Source: Scytonema sp. UIC 10036
GTDB taxonomy: Bacteria > Cyanobacteriota > Cyanobacteriia > Cyanobacteriales > Nostocaceae
DNA: 28,548 nucleotides
Direction of reading: 5' to 3'
Assembly: GCF_009725235.1 (NCBI RefSeq)
Contig: NZ_WJFC01000176.1
Location: 1 to 28,548, forward strand
The stretch's first letter is position 1; each line of letters starts with the position of its first letter. The translations under genes were made by a program, and so were the position numbers. Of this stretch, positions 1 to 7,966 are shown piece by piece. The notes under the pieces are model-generated. The model saw nothing but the letters and a program-made list of their open reading frames with translations. It was not told the origin of the DNA and did no database searches.

Positions 1-19
1 CCCTACCCCCTACCCCCTA
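1..19. repeat. CCCCTAC heptamer repeat (STRR)
   Basis: Short run of the heptamer CCCCTAC at the window edge, the same motif as in the long block at 6540-6640. It overlaps the 3' end and stop codon of the DUF218 gene and may continue outside the window. Confidence 0.6.
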
Positions 20-710
20 AATTCCCCTGACGTTCGCACTTAAAACCCTGCCGTTGCCAAACATCCATCTTCACCTCTGCTAGTTGTGTGACGGAGAAAC
101 ATTGGGGTTGAATGATGGGGCTTAAGCCTGCCCACAATAAGCTGCGCGTTATATCCAATCCTGTTTTCACCCAAGATTCCTGATTGCCAGGGACACCTTG
201 CTCTTGAACAACTTCTGTTTCTACCCAAATACCTTGAGCACCAAAGAAAATCTGTGCCATCCATTTAGCTCTTGGTAAATGTGTCGGTGATGTAATCATT
301 TTTACTTTATGTACTTTCCAATGACGTAAAATTGGAATACCATAGTAAAAATTCCCAAAAGTAGAATCTGCACATTTTTCCAACCAAACGTTTTGAATTT
401 GGTCTGCTGCTTCCTGCTGAAAAATTAACCAAATACAGGGATCTTGGGAACCGCGAGAGATAAGAACCGGGATTTGTGGGTATTTTTTTGCTAATTTGGC
501 AACATAAATTTCTCGTCTTATACTTCCACCAAGTACAAAAAAGGCATCTACTGGCTTGGAGGATGCAGAAATTAGGGTTATAGTGTTAAAAACCAGCAAG
601 GTGGCTAGTATAAGGCACAGTCCAAAAACTAGTCTCTGTAAAAATTGCCACTTTTTACCGGACAGTATTGTCTTTGGGTTGAATCTACTGTTTGTTACTT
701 TGCGTTTCAT
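3..710 (-). CDS. YdcF/SanA-like DUF218 membrane protein
   Basis: 235 residues. One N-terminal hydrophobic segment (about 25-48) follows a basic start (MKRK), so the protein is probably anchored in the inner membrane with its domain outside. The rest fits DUF218 (YdcF/SanA/ElyC): a strand reading VDAFFVLGGSIRRE near 53-66, VLISRGSQ near 82-89, and KMITSPTHLPRAKWM near 137-151, which matches the family's 'TSxxHxxRA' segment. Members are linked to envelope or polysaccharide metabolism, but the reaction is mostly unknown. The last codons and the TAG stop lie in a CCCCTAC heptamer repeat, so the natural C-terminus may have been altered. It is divergent from the ctpB-like gene. The family call is fairly sure; the function is not. 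Confidence 0.75.
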   Translation of the reverse strand: MKRKVTNSRFNPKTILSGKKWQFLQRLVFGLCLILATLLVFNTITLISASSKPVDAFFVLGGSIRREIYVAKLAKKYPQIPVLISRGSQDPCIWLIFQQEAADQIQNVWLEKCADSTFGNFYYGIPILRHWKVHKVKMITSPTHLPRAKWMAQIFFGAQGIWVETEVVQEQGVPGNQESWVKTGLDITRSLLWAGLSPIIQPQCFSVTQLAEVKMDVWQRQGFKCERQGNLGGRG

Positions 711-823
711 TAAAGACCTGATACCACCCTTTTTAGGTGAATTCTTCTACACCGATCTAATTAGCTAAATGTTATCTTAATAGTCATAATGCTCGCGAAA
801 TAGCACCCGTAAAAGTGCAACAG

Positions 824-862
824 TATAGCATTAGACTCGCGGAAAACGCGAGCTATGTTATA
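824..862. repeat. imperfect hairpin in divergent promoter region
   Basis: A perfect 6-bp stem CTCGCG/CGCGAG (836-841 and 847-852) with a GAAAA loop is extended outwards by imperfect pairing of TATAGCAT and ATGTTATA. It lies between the divergent DUF218 and ctpB-like genes. It may be a small dispersed repeat or a transcript-end structure; the role is unknown. Confidence 0.4.
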
Positions 863-1007
863 GGAACTGGTTGCAAGGTGACCCAATATTCTTAAAGAAA
901 CATCAAGGAAAATTAATGAAGAAGGTTTACACAAACAAAAAAATCTATAGTCTCTAAAAAACCTGATTGCTACACTGTCAACAACACAATTATTCCAGCT
1001 AATATAC

Positions 1008-2324
1008 ATGAATCAATCTGCAAAACGCCACTCGCCGCTCCAAGTAGCCCTAATTGGTGGAGCTATAGCTTCAACTGCCTCTCTCTCTGTATTTGGTTCG
1101 GTTTGGTGTCATTCGGTGCGTGCTGCACTTCAAGATAGCCCGAAAGCAATAGTTGATGAAGTCTGGCAACTGGTGAATCGTGAATATGTCGATTCTTCGT
1201 TTAACAAACAGGATTGGTTAGCCATTCGCCAGAGTTTGCTAGGTAAAGATTATACCTCCCGTGATGAAGCTTATATAGCAATTCGCCAAGCTTTGGAAAA
1301 ATTGGGCGATCCTTACACTCGCTTTATGGACCCCAGACAGTACGAAGCTCTGACGAGCCAAACCTCTGGAGAAGTTTCTGGAATTGGTATCCGGATGGAA
1401 TTTAATGAAAAAACTAAGCAGCTTACTGTTGTAGAAGCTATTGAAAATTCTCCTGCACTCAAAGCAGGTGTCAAAGCCGGAGACCAGATCTTAGCCATTG
1501 ATGGCAAACCCACACAACAAATGAAAGTGGAAGATGCCTCTAAACTCATTCGTGGCAAATCTGGCACTATGATAACTTTGCGCTTGGGACGTGAAGGACA
1601 ACCCGCCTTTGATGTAAAGCTAACACGAGCAACTATTGAAGTGCCAACAGTACGTTATACCTTAAAGCAAGAAGGTAAGCGGCGTATTGGCTACATTCGG
1701 TTGCGGGAGTTCAGTGCTCACGCTTCAAGCCAAATGCGGCGGGCTATCCGCAATTTGAATGCTCAAAACGTTGATGGCTTTGTGTTGGATTTACGCAGCA
1801 ATCCTGGTGGTTTGTTACAAGCTAGTATTGAAATTGCTCGAATGTGGCTCGATAATGGAGCAATTGTTAAGACTGTAGACCGTAAGGGCGGTAGTGAGGA
1901 AACTAAGGCAAATCACACTGCTATGACAAATCGCCCCTTAGTGATATTGGTAGATAACAATTCAGCCAGTGCTAGCGAAATTCTCACAGGAGCTCTAAAA
2001 GATAATAACCGAGCAGTGGTTGTTGGCAGTCAAACTTTTGGAAAAGCTCTAGTACAGTCAGTTCACGAACTTACAGATGGTTCTGGTGTCGCTGTCACCA
2101 TAGCTCATTATTATACTCCTAAAGGAACAGATATTAATCACAAGGGAATTGCCCCAGATATTAAATTAGACTTAACAGAAGCACAGCAGCGTCAGTTAGC
2201 AGCAAATCCCGATTTGCTGGGAACTCAGAATGACCCTCATTATGCACGAGCACTCTCCATTCTATCCAATAACAGCCTTGCCCTGCCGATACCAGCAAAA
2301 CAACCTTTACAGTCGAAGAGCTAA
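1008..2324 (+). CDS. ctpB: carboxyl-terminal processing protease, S41A family (CtpB-like)
   Basis: 438 residues. A hydrophobic N-terminal segment (about 11-34) is probably a signal or anchor that places it in the thylakoid lumen or periplasm. A helical region (45-115) is followed by a PDZ domain (about 120-205; SGIGIRMEF, SPALKAGVKAGDQILAIDG) and the S41 tail-specific protease domain (about 215-390). The Ser-Lys dyad is visible: S321 in NNSASASEIL and K346 in TFGKALVQ, with the same 25-residue spacing as E. coli Prc. Cyanobacteria carry three paralogues; CtpA matures photosystem II D1, while the others are less understood. I choose CtpB from recalled resemblance to Nostoc sequences (MNQS start, TSQTSGEVSGIGIRM), so the paralogue letter is less certain than the family. 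Confidence 0.9.
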   Translation: MNQSAKRHSPLQVALIGGAIASTASLSVFGSVWCHSVRAALQDSPKAIVDEVWQLVNREYVDSSFNKQDWLAIRQSLLGKDYTSRDEAYIAIRQALEKLGDPYTRFMDPRQYEALTSQTSGEVSGIGIRMEFNEKTKQLTVVEAIENSPALKAGVKAGDQILAIDGKPTQQMKVEDASKLIRGKSGTMITLRLGREGQPAFDVKLTRATIEVPTVRYTLKQEGKRRIGYIRLREFSAHASSQMRRAIRNLNAQNVDGFVLDLRSNPGGLLQASIEIARMWLDNGAIVKTVDRKGGSEETKANHTAMTNRPLVILVDNNSASASEILTGALKDNNRAVVVGSQTFGKALVQSVHELTDGSGVAVTIAHYYTPKGTDINHKGIAPDIKLDLTEAQQRQLAANPDLLGTQNDPHYARALSILSNNSLALPIPAKQPLQSKS

Positions 2325-2515
2325 TGGCTAATAGCTAATAGCTAATTGTAGAAGAGCCATTAGCCCGTCTTCCATTAGTAGGTAGGGAAGACAGCCCACC
2401 ACTCGCTATTGTGCGGCATAGCCCTACCTACTTGTTGAGTAATGGTTAATAGCTAATTGTAGAAGAGCCATTAGCCATTAGCCATTAGCCATTAGCCATT
2501 AGCCATTAGCCATTT
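2325..2515. repeat. STRR block with 30-bp direct repeat and 11-bp inverted repeat
   Basis: The whole gap between ctpB and the glycosyltransferase is repetitive. A 30-bp direct repeat occurs at 2336-2365 and 2447-2476. A perfect 11-bp inverted pair AGTAGGTAGGG/CCCTACCTACT lies at 2377-2387 and 2422-2432. Seven tandem GCCATTA heptamers (the last ending in T) run from 2467 to 2515, directly up to the next ATG. Confidence 0.85.
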
Positions 2516-3460
2516 ATGTTCTTGCCAAAAATCTCAGTAATTGTACCTATTTATAACGGGGAAGCGGATTTACCAGAATTAATACCTAATTTAGTAGATC
2601 AAACTTACCCGAGGGAGAAAGTAGAGTATTTATTGGTAGATAACAACAGTCGCGATCGCACGACTACTCTACTACAATCTGCTGCTGAAAATAGTCCAAT
2701 TACAATTCGCCCTTTAAGCGAAACCAAAATTCAAAGTTCTTACGCTGCTCGTAACGCTGGTATTCGCGCTGCGACTGGTGAAATACTAGCTTTTACTGAT
2801 GCTGACTGTCGTCCGCAACCGGGGTGGTTGGAGTCACTTATTGCACCCTTTGTGAATCCAGATGTAGCGATTGTGGCAGGTGAAATTGTGGCGCTACACG
2901 GAACAACATTATTAGAACAACACGCAGATCGACAAGACACATTATCTCAGAAACACACCCTTGCTCATCCCTTTTGTCCCTACGGTCAAACTGCGAACTT
3001 GGCAATTCGACGGGAAGCTTTTGAAAAAATAGGTTTGTTTCGTCCTTATCTAACGACTGGTGGAGATGCTGATATTTGTTGGCGCATTGTACAACAAAGC
3101 ATAGGTCGTTTGGAATTTGCACCCGAAGCAATTGTGAAACACCGTCACCGCAGAACATTGAAAGAACTGGAAAGTCAATGGCGACGCTACGGGCGTTCAA
3201 ATCGCTATTTACACGAACTGCACGGTGTGGAGTTAATGAGAGATATGCAGTCCTCAGAATACTTCTACCGTATAGGACGTTGGGTATTCAAGGAACTGCC
3301 AAGAGACACCATAAAAGCTTTTGTAGGTAAAGCTAGCCTTGTGGATATATTAGGCACTCCTATTGGGTTATTTACGGCTAAAGCACGTGCTCGAGGACAA
3401 AGAGATGCTCGGTTACCAGAAAACGCCAAAACCATTGAGTGGCTTGACAGTAAGCAGTGA
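2516..3460 (+). CDS. family 2 glycosyltransferase
   Basis: 314 residues with a GT-A fold. The N-terminus KISVIVPIYNGEADL (5-19) and YLLVDNNSRDRT form the nucleotide-sugar site. ARNAGIRAATGEILAFTDAD is the typical GT2 stretch, ending in the DAD metal-binding motif, and a later GGDADICWR resembles the acceptor-side ED-like motif. No membrane segments are evident, so it is probably cytosolic or peripheral. It transfers a sugar from a nucleotide donor to an unknown acceptor, probably in exopolysaccharide or glycolipid synthesis. ATG 2516 is the only plausible start: an in-frame TAG lies at 2507-2509 and the family core begins within five residues. No Shine-Dalgarno is present because the heptamer repeat fills the upstream region. 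Confidence 0.85.
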   Translation: MFLPKISVIVPIYNGEADLPELIPNLVDQTYPREKVEYLLVDNNSRDRTTTLLQSAAENSPITIRPLSETKIQSSYAARNAGIRAATGEILAFTDADCRPQPGWLESLIAPFVNPDVAIVAGEIVALHGTTLLEQHADRQDTLSQKHTLAHPFCPYGQTANLAIRREAFEKIGLFRPYLTTGGDADICWRIVQQSIGRLEFAPEAIVKHRHRRTLKELESQWRRYGRSNRYLHELHGVELMRDMQSSEYFYRIGRWVFKELPRDTIKAFVGKASLVDILGTPIGLFTAKARARGQRDARLPENAKTIEWLDSKQ

Positions 3461-3471
3461 CCAAGTCTGTT

Positions 3472-3502
3472 TCTCGTTCCTAGCTAGAAGCTGGGAACGA
3501 GA
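3472..3502 (+). terminator. 14-bp hairpin of the CTCGTTCC-AGC repeat family
   Basis: Arms TCTCGTTCCTAGCT (3472-3485) and AGCTGGGAACGAGA (3489-3502) pair fully except for one G-U, with a 3-nt loop. It starts 12 nt after the glycosyltransferase stop. No T-run follows, so it may be a dispersed cyanobacterial hairpin repeat that helps end or protect the transcript. A relative lies at 17267-17287. Confidence 0.5.
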
Positions 3503-3923
3503 GTTGAGTATCTGTCCACTTGGCGATGCCTACCCTACGCCTTTGTTAATTTTTTATAAAATTTACTTTTATGCGGAGTTATTATTGGAACTCAGCTTTT
3601 AAGAATCGCACATACAGTAAATAAATATACCTAATTTTCTGTTAATTATAAAAATTCCATAACATACTCAAGCTTAAAAGTCAAAAAAAGAGATTGCTCG
3701 TTATTCCCTTCATCTTCTTTATACTGCGAACGGCTAACAACTGTTCTTTTTCAAAATGGTTTCACCGCCTATGTAGGGGCGCATTGCCTTGCGCCCCTAC
3801 GAATGCTTGGCAATTGGAAAGTCATCTTCTAAACCGTTTTTGGTATATCTCCTCCTTTCTCTAGTAGCTTATTGTCATTAAATTTCGCTAAATTGGAGAA
3901 AAGTAGCGCTAAGGATACCGTAG
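3503..3923. other. intergenic region without recognisable gene
   Basis: AT-rich stretch upstream of the response regulator. Apart from the hairpin at 3773-3800 I see no coding signal. The promoter of the regulator probably lies after 3801, but no clear -35/-10 pair stands out. Confidence 0.5.
3773..3800. repeat. GTAGGGGCGC inverted repeat
   Basis: Perfect 10-bp arms GTAGGGGCGC (3773-3782) and GCGCCCCTAC (3791-3800) around an 8-nt loop. This GC-rich hairpin stands out from its AT-rich surroundings and has the look of a dispersed repeat seen in many cyanobacterial genomes. Confidence 0.7.
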
Positions 3924-4619
3924 ATGGCAGGACAATTGTTACTGGTAGATGATGAGCCGGGATTGCGTGAAGCAGTGAAAGATTATTTGCAAGAGAGTGG
4001 TTTCAGCGTTCAGGTTGCCAGTAACGCCCGAGAGGGCTGGGAGTTAGTGCAACAAAATCTACCAGATCTGGTTATTTCAGACATCATGATGCCTCAGGTG
4101 GATGGCTACCAATTCCTCAAGCAACTGCGGGATGACCCTCGTTTTCGGTCACTTCCCGTGATATTTCTAACTGCAAAGGGAATGACAACTGACCGCATTC
4201 AAGGTTACCAAGCGGGTGTTGATGCCTATCTGCCAAAACCTTTCGATCCTGACGAACTAGTGGCTATTGTAGAGAATTTACTGGAACGTCGTTCCTCTCG
4301 CACTCCTGCACTCACTGAAGACGGCGAAGCACCCAATATTACAGAACTGGCTAATCAAATTGCTCAAATTAAAGCTTTGTTGACTCAAAAAAACGCAATT
4401 GCTCAATCGCCAGCACCTTTTGCTATTGACTTAACTCCCAGGGAACAAAGTGTTCTCAACCTAGTTGCTGAGGGGTTAATGAATAAAGAAATTGCCCGAC
4501 GCTTGGATACTAGTGTCAGAAATGTAGAAAAGTATGTTAGCCGTTTGTTTAGTAAGACTGGGACTAACAGTCGCACAGAGTTGGTTCGTTTTGCTTTAGA
4601 ACACGGTTTGGCAAAGTAA
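3924..4619 (+). CDS. two-component response regulator, REC + LuxR/NarL HTH
   Basis: 231 residues. The receiver domain (about 4-120) has acidic residues D9/D10, phospho-acceptor D53 (LVISDIMMP), T83 (FLTAKG) and K105 (YLPKPF), all in place. A linker rich in Ala/Gln follows, then a LuxR-type helix-turn-helix (about 168-228: LTPREQSVLNLVAEGLMNKEIARRL...VEKYVSRLFSKTG). It is a DNA-binding regulator activated by a sensor kinase that is not encoded nearby. The architecture and the conserved REC resemble the cyanobacterial Rre1/Ycf29 group, which responds to stress through Hik2 or Hik34, but I cannot confirm orthology by eye. A palindrome just after the stop probably ends the transcript. Confidence 0.88.
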   Translation: MAGQLLLVDDEPGLREAVKDYLQESGFSVQVASNAREGWELVQQNLPDLVISDIMMPQVDGYQFLKQLRDDPRFRSLPVIFLTAKGMTTDRIQGYQAGVDAYLPKPFDPDELVAIVENLLERRSSRTPALTEDGEAPNITELANQIAQIKALLTQKNAIAQSPAPFAIDLTPREQSVLNLVAEGLMNKEIARRLDTSVRNVEKYVSRLFSKTGTNSRTELVRFALEHGLAK

Positions 4620-4630
4620 CAGTGACTGGT

Positions 4631-4666
4631 AACCAGTAACCAGTAACCAGTGGCCACTGGTTACTG
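4631..4666 (+). terminator. palindromic terminator built on AACCAGT heptamers
   Basis: Three AACCAGT heptamers (4631-4651) run into a perfect 26-bp palindrome (4641-4666; half-site CAGTAACCAGTGG) followed by TTTG. It starts 11 nt after the response-regulator stop, so it can act as a terminator although the T-tail is short. It shows how an STRR can turn into a hairpin. Confidence 0.55.
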
Positions 4667-4941
4667 TTTGTGGTAGAAATGATTACCCTGAAATTTAAAT
4701 TATTAGAAACATAATTCCGCTAAAAGGTGCGGATAACTGCTATATCAAGTCCAAGTAGGCACCCACTGGTTTCCGTAATGCTAAGGGTGAAGGTATATAC
4801 TAGCTCTAGTACTAAGGTTGGTTAGGGCAAATAAAGTAAGCCGAGTCGTTGAGAGAACAGGTAGGCTTAGGGGCAAACTTAAAAAAATTTACCTTTCTAC
4901 ACCCAAAAATTGGATTTAGCCGCGACATAGGATGTCTTTGA
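4667..4941. other. intergenic region between convergent genes
   Basis: No open frame with coding character and no named RNA that I can recognise. Short hairpin-like pieces occur (CACCCACTGG, ACTAGCTCTAGTACTA), but none is strong enough to call. Confidence 0.4.
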
Positions 4942-5223
4942 CTACTGAGTGACGTCAGCCGCATTGCGTAAACGCATAAGCTGGCGTCTCATTTGTGGAG
5001 AGGCTTTTAACTCGGAGACTTCTTGCGCCTTCACAGAAGCTTGTAACGTTTCTAAGAAGTCGTCAGAACCTTCTGTTAAAGCATCTAGCAGTACTTGTAA
5101 AAGCTGATCGCGATCGCCTAAAAGACTTTTTTCCTCAATCAACCTAAATTTAAGATGTATTTCACACTCATAAACACCTACGTCGATGCTATTGACTTGG
5201 CGTGGTAATGCTTTGGAGTTCAT
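4942..5223 (-). CDS. small conserved cyanobacterial protein (possible Npun_R1517-type regulator)
   Basis: 93 residues, soluble, with strong coding character: VGVYECEIHLKFRLIEEKSLLGDRDQLLQVLLDALTEG, then FLETLQASVKAQEV and a basic end PQMRRQLMRLRNAADVTQ. A first β-rich part followed by helices is likely. From memory it resembles a small family annotated after Npun_R1517 as a heterocyst-differentiation regulator, but I cannot verify this and no DNA-binding motif is obvious. ATG at 5221-5223 with AGGAGT about 9 nt upstream on the minus strand supports the start. It is convergent with the response regulator. Confidence 0.6.
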   Translation of the reverse strand: MNSKALPRQVNSIDVGVYECEIHLKFRLIEEKSLLGDRDQLLQVLLDALTEGSDDFLETLQASVKAQEVSELKASPQMRRQLMRLRNAADVTQ

Positions 5224-6054
5224 AGATTTTAGGAGTCCTTCGCTAGTTGGTTATTTGGTTGAAGAGTGCTTAAAAGCAAGCAAGTGTTCTTTATAATTTT
5301 TTCGACATCCAAAGTGTTTGAATTAACAGTTTTTGTGTTTCAACAAACTTTGTCTTGCATTTTTCTCTCCTGTGTATTTTCCGGCTTGACTTTTTTGTCT
5401 GGTTTTTTGGTTTCTGCCCTAGCTATGGTTCAAGGAGACCATAAACTATTATTCAGTTTTTATGATTCTATACAATAAAGTTTCTGTAAGAAGTGGTTCT
5501 ATCTTTTTAAAGGTTTTTACATCAACTTTATCTAAACGTCAATAACAGTTTGACTTTTTACTGAATGACTGGTGGTACTACGTAAGTAAATTCGCTGATT
5601 ATTTTCTATCAAATGAAAGCCAGACATTGCTGTGACAGATTTCCGTAGAAATAACTAAAGGTACATTTTTTCATTTGACAAAAACAAGAGGCATAAAGGA
5701 ACAAACCAGTTGGGGAAAAATTTATTTCCCAAGGAAGAATATTGACACAGATCGAATTATTCCAGTTAAATATTTAACCCCAGTTCTTTCCCAGCCTATG
5801 GAGTCCGATCGTGGTGGGTAGTTAAACTTGAGATAACCAGTAAAAAAGTACTACTCCTTTGCGTGAGATGACAAAACAACTGCCTTGACCAGTACAACTC
5901 CTTTGTGGTTCCAGGCGAGCCGAAAACAGCCAATCCTCAGAATATAACGTGGGAGCTATTGCCAAGTTTTGCGTTCAGCAATTCTAAGTTCTCCTCAAAT
6001 CCTAGTTTAAAATGAGTGGGAGCGAGATCACCCAATTCATCACTGAACAGATCC
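5224..6054. other. long intergenic region upstream of ndhM
   Basis: About 830 bp without a convincing gene. A 70-codon frame (5266-5478) is Phe/Ser-rich, has no family features, and I regard it as chance. TTGACA (5742-5747) and TAAATA (5767-5772), 19 bp apart, form a weak promoter candidate. A 33-codon frame starting at ATG 6012 overlaps the ndhM start out of frame; it is probably chance, although an upstream overlapping frame could affect ndhM translation. Confidence 0.4.
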
Positions 6055-6372
6055 ATGGACAATCCAATGCTAGTCAAGTCCACAACTCGGCATATCAGGA
6101 TTTTTGCTGCTGAGATAGATCCGGATGGAGAACTAGTTCCCAGCAGTCAGGTTTTAACCCTAGATGTTGACCCAGACAATGAATTTAATTGGAATGAAGA
6201 TGCTCTCCAAAGAGTGTATCGGAAATTTGATGAATTGGTGGAAACATATAGTGGTGCAGATCTGACAGACTATAACCTACGTCGCATTGGTTCGGATTTG
6301 GAACATTTTGTGCGAGGTCTTTTGCACAAAGGCGAAATCAGCTACAGTCTCACCGGACGTGTTGTTAACTAA
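6055..6372 (+). CDS. ndhM: NAD(P)H-quinone oxidoreductase subunit M, ends before conserved tail
   Basis: NdhM is a cyanobacterial/plastid-specific peripheral subunit of the NDH-1 complex, which drives cyclic electron flow and respiration at the thylakoid membrane. The sequence is typical: KSTTRHIRIFAAEID, TLDVDPDNEFNWNEDALQ, YRKFDELVE, DLTDYNLRRIGSDLEHFVR and GEISYSL. I choose ATG 6055 (MDNPMLVKS), which matches the usual N-terminus; a GTG at 6016 gives an unlikely extension and ATG 6067 is also possible. The frame stops after RVVN, where the family continues N-Y-S-x-G-x-P. In the same frame after TAA (6370-6372) the sequence reads RMGLPQVATDD..., ending at TAG 6430-6432, so a single changed codon has cut off the conserved tail. 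As encoded it has 105 residues. Confidence 0.88.
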   Translation: MDNPMLVKSTTRHIRIFAAEIDPDGELVPSSQVLTLDVDPDNEFNWNEDALQRVYRKFDELVETYSGADLTDYNLRRIGSDLEHFVRGLLHKGEISYSLTGRVVN

Positions 6373-6432
6373 CGCATGGGGCTTCCTCAAGTTGCTACAG
6401 ACGACCAGAAAGAAGCAACGGACTGTAAGTAG

Positions 6433-6660
6433 GGAATAGGGGATAGGGTAGGGATAGGGGTAGGGGATAGGAAGTAGAGGTAGGATGAGGGATGAGGGTT
6501 AGGGGTTAGGATGATTATGGTCTATCTCCCTTGTCTCAGCCCCCCTACCCCTTACCCCTGTATTTCCCTACCCCCTATCCCACTCCCTTGTCCCTACCCC
6601 CTCTCCTCCATCCCCTACCCCCTACCCCCTATCCTCTATTCCAATCCCAAAATTCTCTTC
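6433..6660. repeat. purine-rich then pyrimidine-rich STRR block (GGGGATA / CCCCTAC type)
   Basis: About 80 nt of GGGATAGGGG/TAGGGG repeats (6432-6510) are followed by CCCTACCCC/CCTACCCC repeats (6540-6640) on the same strand. The two halves are near complementary and could fold back as one large hairpin. Six G-runs between 6432 and 6466 with 2-4 nt loops also satisfy a G-quadruplex pattern. The block lies between ndhM and the phytase-like gene. Confidence 0.8.
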
Positions 6661-6664
6661 ATTT

Positions 6665-7966
6665 TTGCTCCTGTCAGTTTTGCAGTCTGCATGGATATTT
6701 CTTGTTTTGCTCAACACTTCTGTGAATGCATCTGAACTTCTCGGGCGTGCTATTTTAAGTGCTGATACTTTTGCTCCCGGACCAACTACGGGTTTGTTTA
6801 AGAAAACCAACCGCACGACTCCTTTTATCAATGCACAACCAGTGCAGGGTTTTTCTGCTGCGATCGCCTCTGCCAAAAAAGGTACATATTTGGTCATTTC
6901 AGATAACGGTTTTGGAGCAAAAGCAAATTCCCCTGACTACGTGTTGCGTATTTACGCAGTAGAACCCGATTTCACTACAGGTAAAGTTTTTCCCGTAAAT
7001 GTACAAACTGGTGAAAGACTTCAAAGCTTTAATCGTCAGAGTTTTATAGAACTAAATGACAGAAACAGAAAAGTTAATTTTCCTATTGTTGCCGATTTAA
7101 CTTTTTACCCAAATAGTAAAAACTCAGTCAGCAAGGTTATTAAAGATAATCGCTTGCTGACTGGGGGAGATTTTGATATTGAATCTTTTCGTCAAATTAA
7201 CGATGGCACTTACTGGATTGGGGATGAGTTCGGTCCGTTTTTGCTACACGCGGGAAAAGATGGAGAACTCTTAGATTCACCGATTCCTTTGCCAATGTTT
7301 TTCAAAAATAATAAGTTAAATTTTGTTAAATCTCCAGACCATCCCGATTTTACTAATTTACTAGATGATAAAGCACAAGTAGTAACTGCTACCCTTCCCG
7401 GTTCTAGAGGGTTTGAAGGTTTGGCACTAAATAATAGCGGTACAAAACTTTATGCGATGCTAGAAGGGGCACTAGTGCAAGAGCCGCAAAAAAAACGTTT
7501 GTTAATATATGAATTCGATCCAGCTAGCAAACAGTATACCGGGAAAATTTTTCCCTATCTTATGGAAGATTCCAGTCACGCCATCGGAGAGCTAACAGCT
7601 ATAAACGATTTGGAGTTTATTGTGATAGAACGGGATAACACCCAAGGAGACCCCAACAAACCAGAATTTAAAATGCCAGCTAAGTTCAAACGCCTATACA
7701 AAATCAATATTGCGAAGATGAACAAAGAAGGTTTTGTAGAGAAAGAGTTATTGGTAGATTTATTAAAAATTCGAGACCCTAAAGGAATCGGCGGTCAAGA
7801 CACTGTCAACGGTGTATTTGCGTTTCCCTTTGTAACTATAGAGACTGTGCTGCCTGTAGATAATAGAACATTGTTGGTTGTGAATGACAATAACTATGCT
7901 GACACCAGGGGTCGGCATCTCAAACAGATTGACAACACAGAGTTCATTTTAATCGGGCTTGAGTGA
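6665..7966 (+). CDS. secreted esterase-like/phytase-like protein (PF13449 type)
   Basis: 433 residues. The N-terminus (LLSVLQSAWIFLVLLNTSVNASELLGR) is a signal-peptide-like hydrophobic stretch with likely cleavage after VNA, so it is exported. The body is a β-propeller-like domain of the esterase-like/phytase-like family: QGFSAAIA..YLVISDNGFGAKANSPDYVLRIY, LTGGDFDIESFRQINDGTYWIGDEFGPFLLH, RGFEGLALNNSGTKLYAMLEG and LLVVNDNNYADTRGR. The conserved Asp/Glu/Asn residues of the calcium/active region (GDEFGPF, NDNNY) are present. The substrate is unknown; phosphate ester hydrolysis is the family guess. The start is TTG 6665, since no ATG lies upstream in frame and an alternative start inside the C-rich repeat is possible. 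Confidence 0.75.
   Translation: MLLSVLQSAWIFLVLLNTSVNASELLGRAILSADTFAPGPTTGLFKKTNRTTPFINAQPVQGFSAAIASAKKGTYLVISDNGFGAKANSPDYVLRIYAVEPDFTTGKVFPVNVQTGERLQSFNRQSFIELNDRNRKVNFPIVADLTFYPNSKNSVSKVIKDNRLLTGGDFDIESFRQINDGTYWIGDEFGPFLLHAGKDGELLDSPIPLPMFFKNNKLNFVKSPDHPDFTNLLDDKAQVVTATLPGSRGFEGLALNNSGTKLYAMLEGALVQEPQKKRLLIYEFDPASKQYTGKIFPYLMEDSSHAIGELTAINDLEFIVIERDNTQGDPNKPEFKMPAKFKRLYKINIAKMNKEGFVEKELLVDLLKIRDPKGIGGQDTVNGVFAFPFVTIETVLPVDNRTLLVVNDNNYADTRGRHLKQIDNTEFILIGLE

Noticed and set aside
761..1009. 82-residue minus-strand frame opposite the ctpB promoter
   Set aside because: Low-quality translation in the intergenic region, overlapping the likely promoter of ctpB.
2467..2515. Possible CRISPR array
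   Set aside because: 7-bp tandem units with no spacers, so these are STRRs. No CRISPR-like 25-40 bp repeats with unique spacers were seen anywhere in the window.
4667..4941. Possible small RNA gene between the response regulator and the 93-residue gene
   Set aside because: Some pairing is possible, but no known RNA family features and no terminator of its own.
5266..5478. Phe-rich 70-residue frame resembling a membrane peptide
   Set aside because: Its hydrophobicity arises from T-rich DNA; no start signal or conserved pattern.
6012..6116. Short upstream ORF overlapping the ndhM start
   Set aside because: 34 codons, out of frame, no ribosome site and no recognised conservation; noted only as a possible influence on translation.
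6511..6735. Proline-rich open frames
   Set aside because: They are translations of the CCCCTAC repeat block and have no protein-like features.
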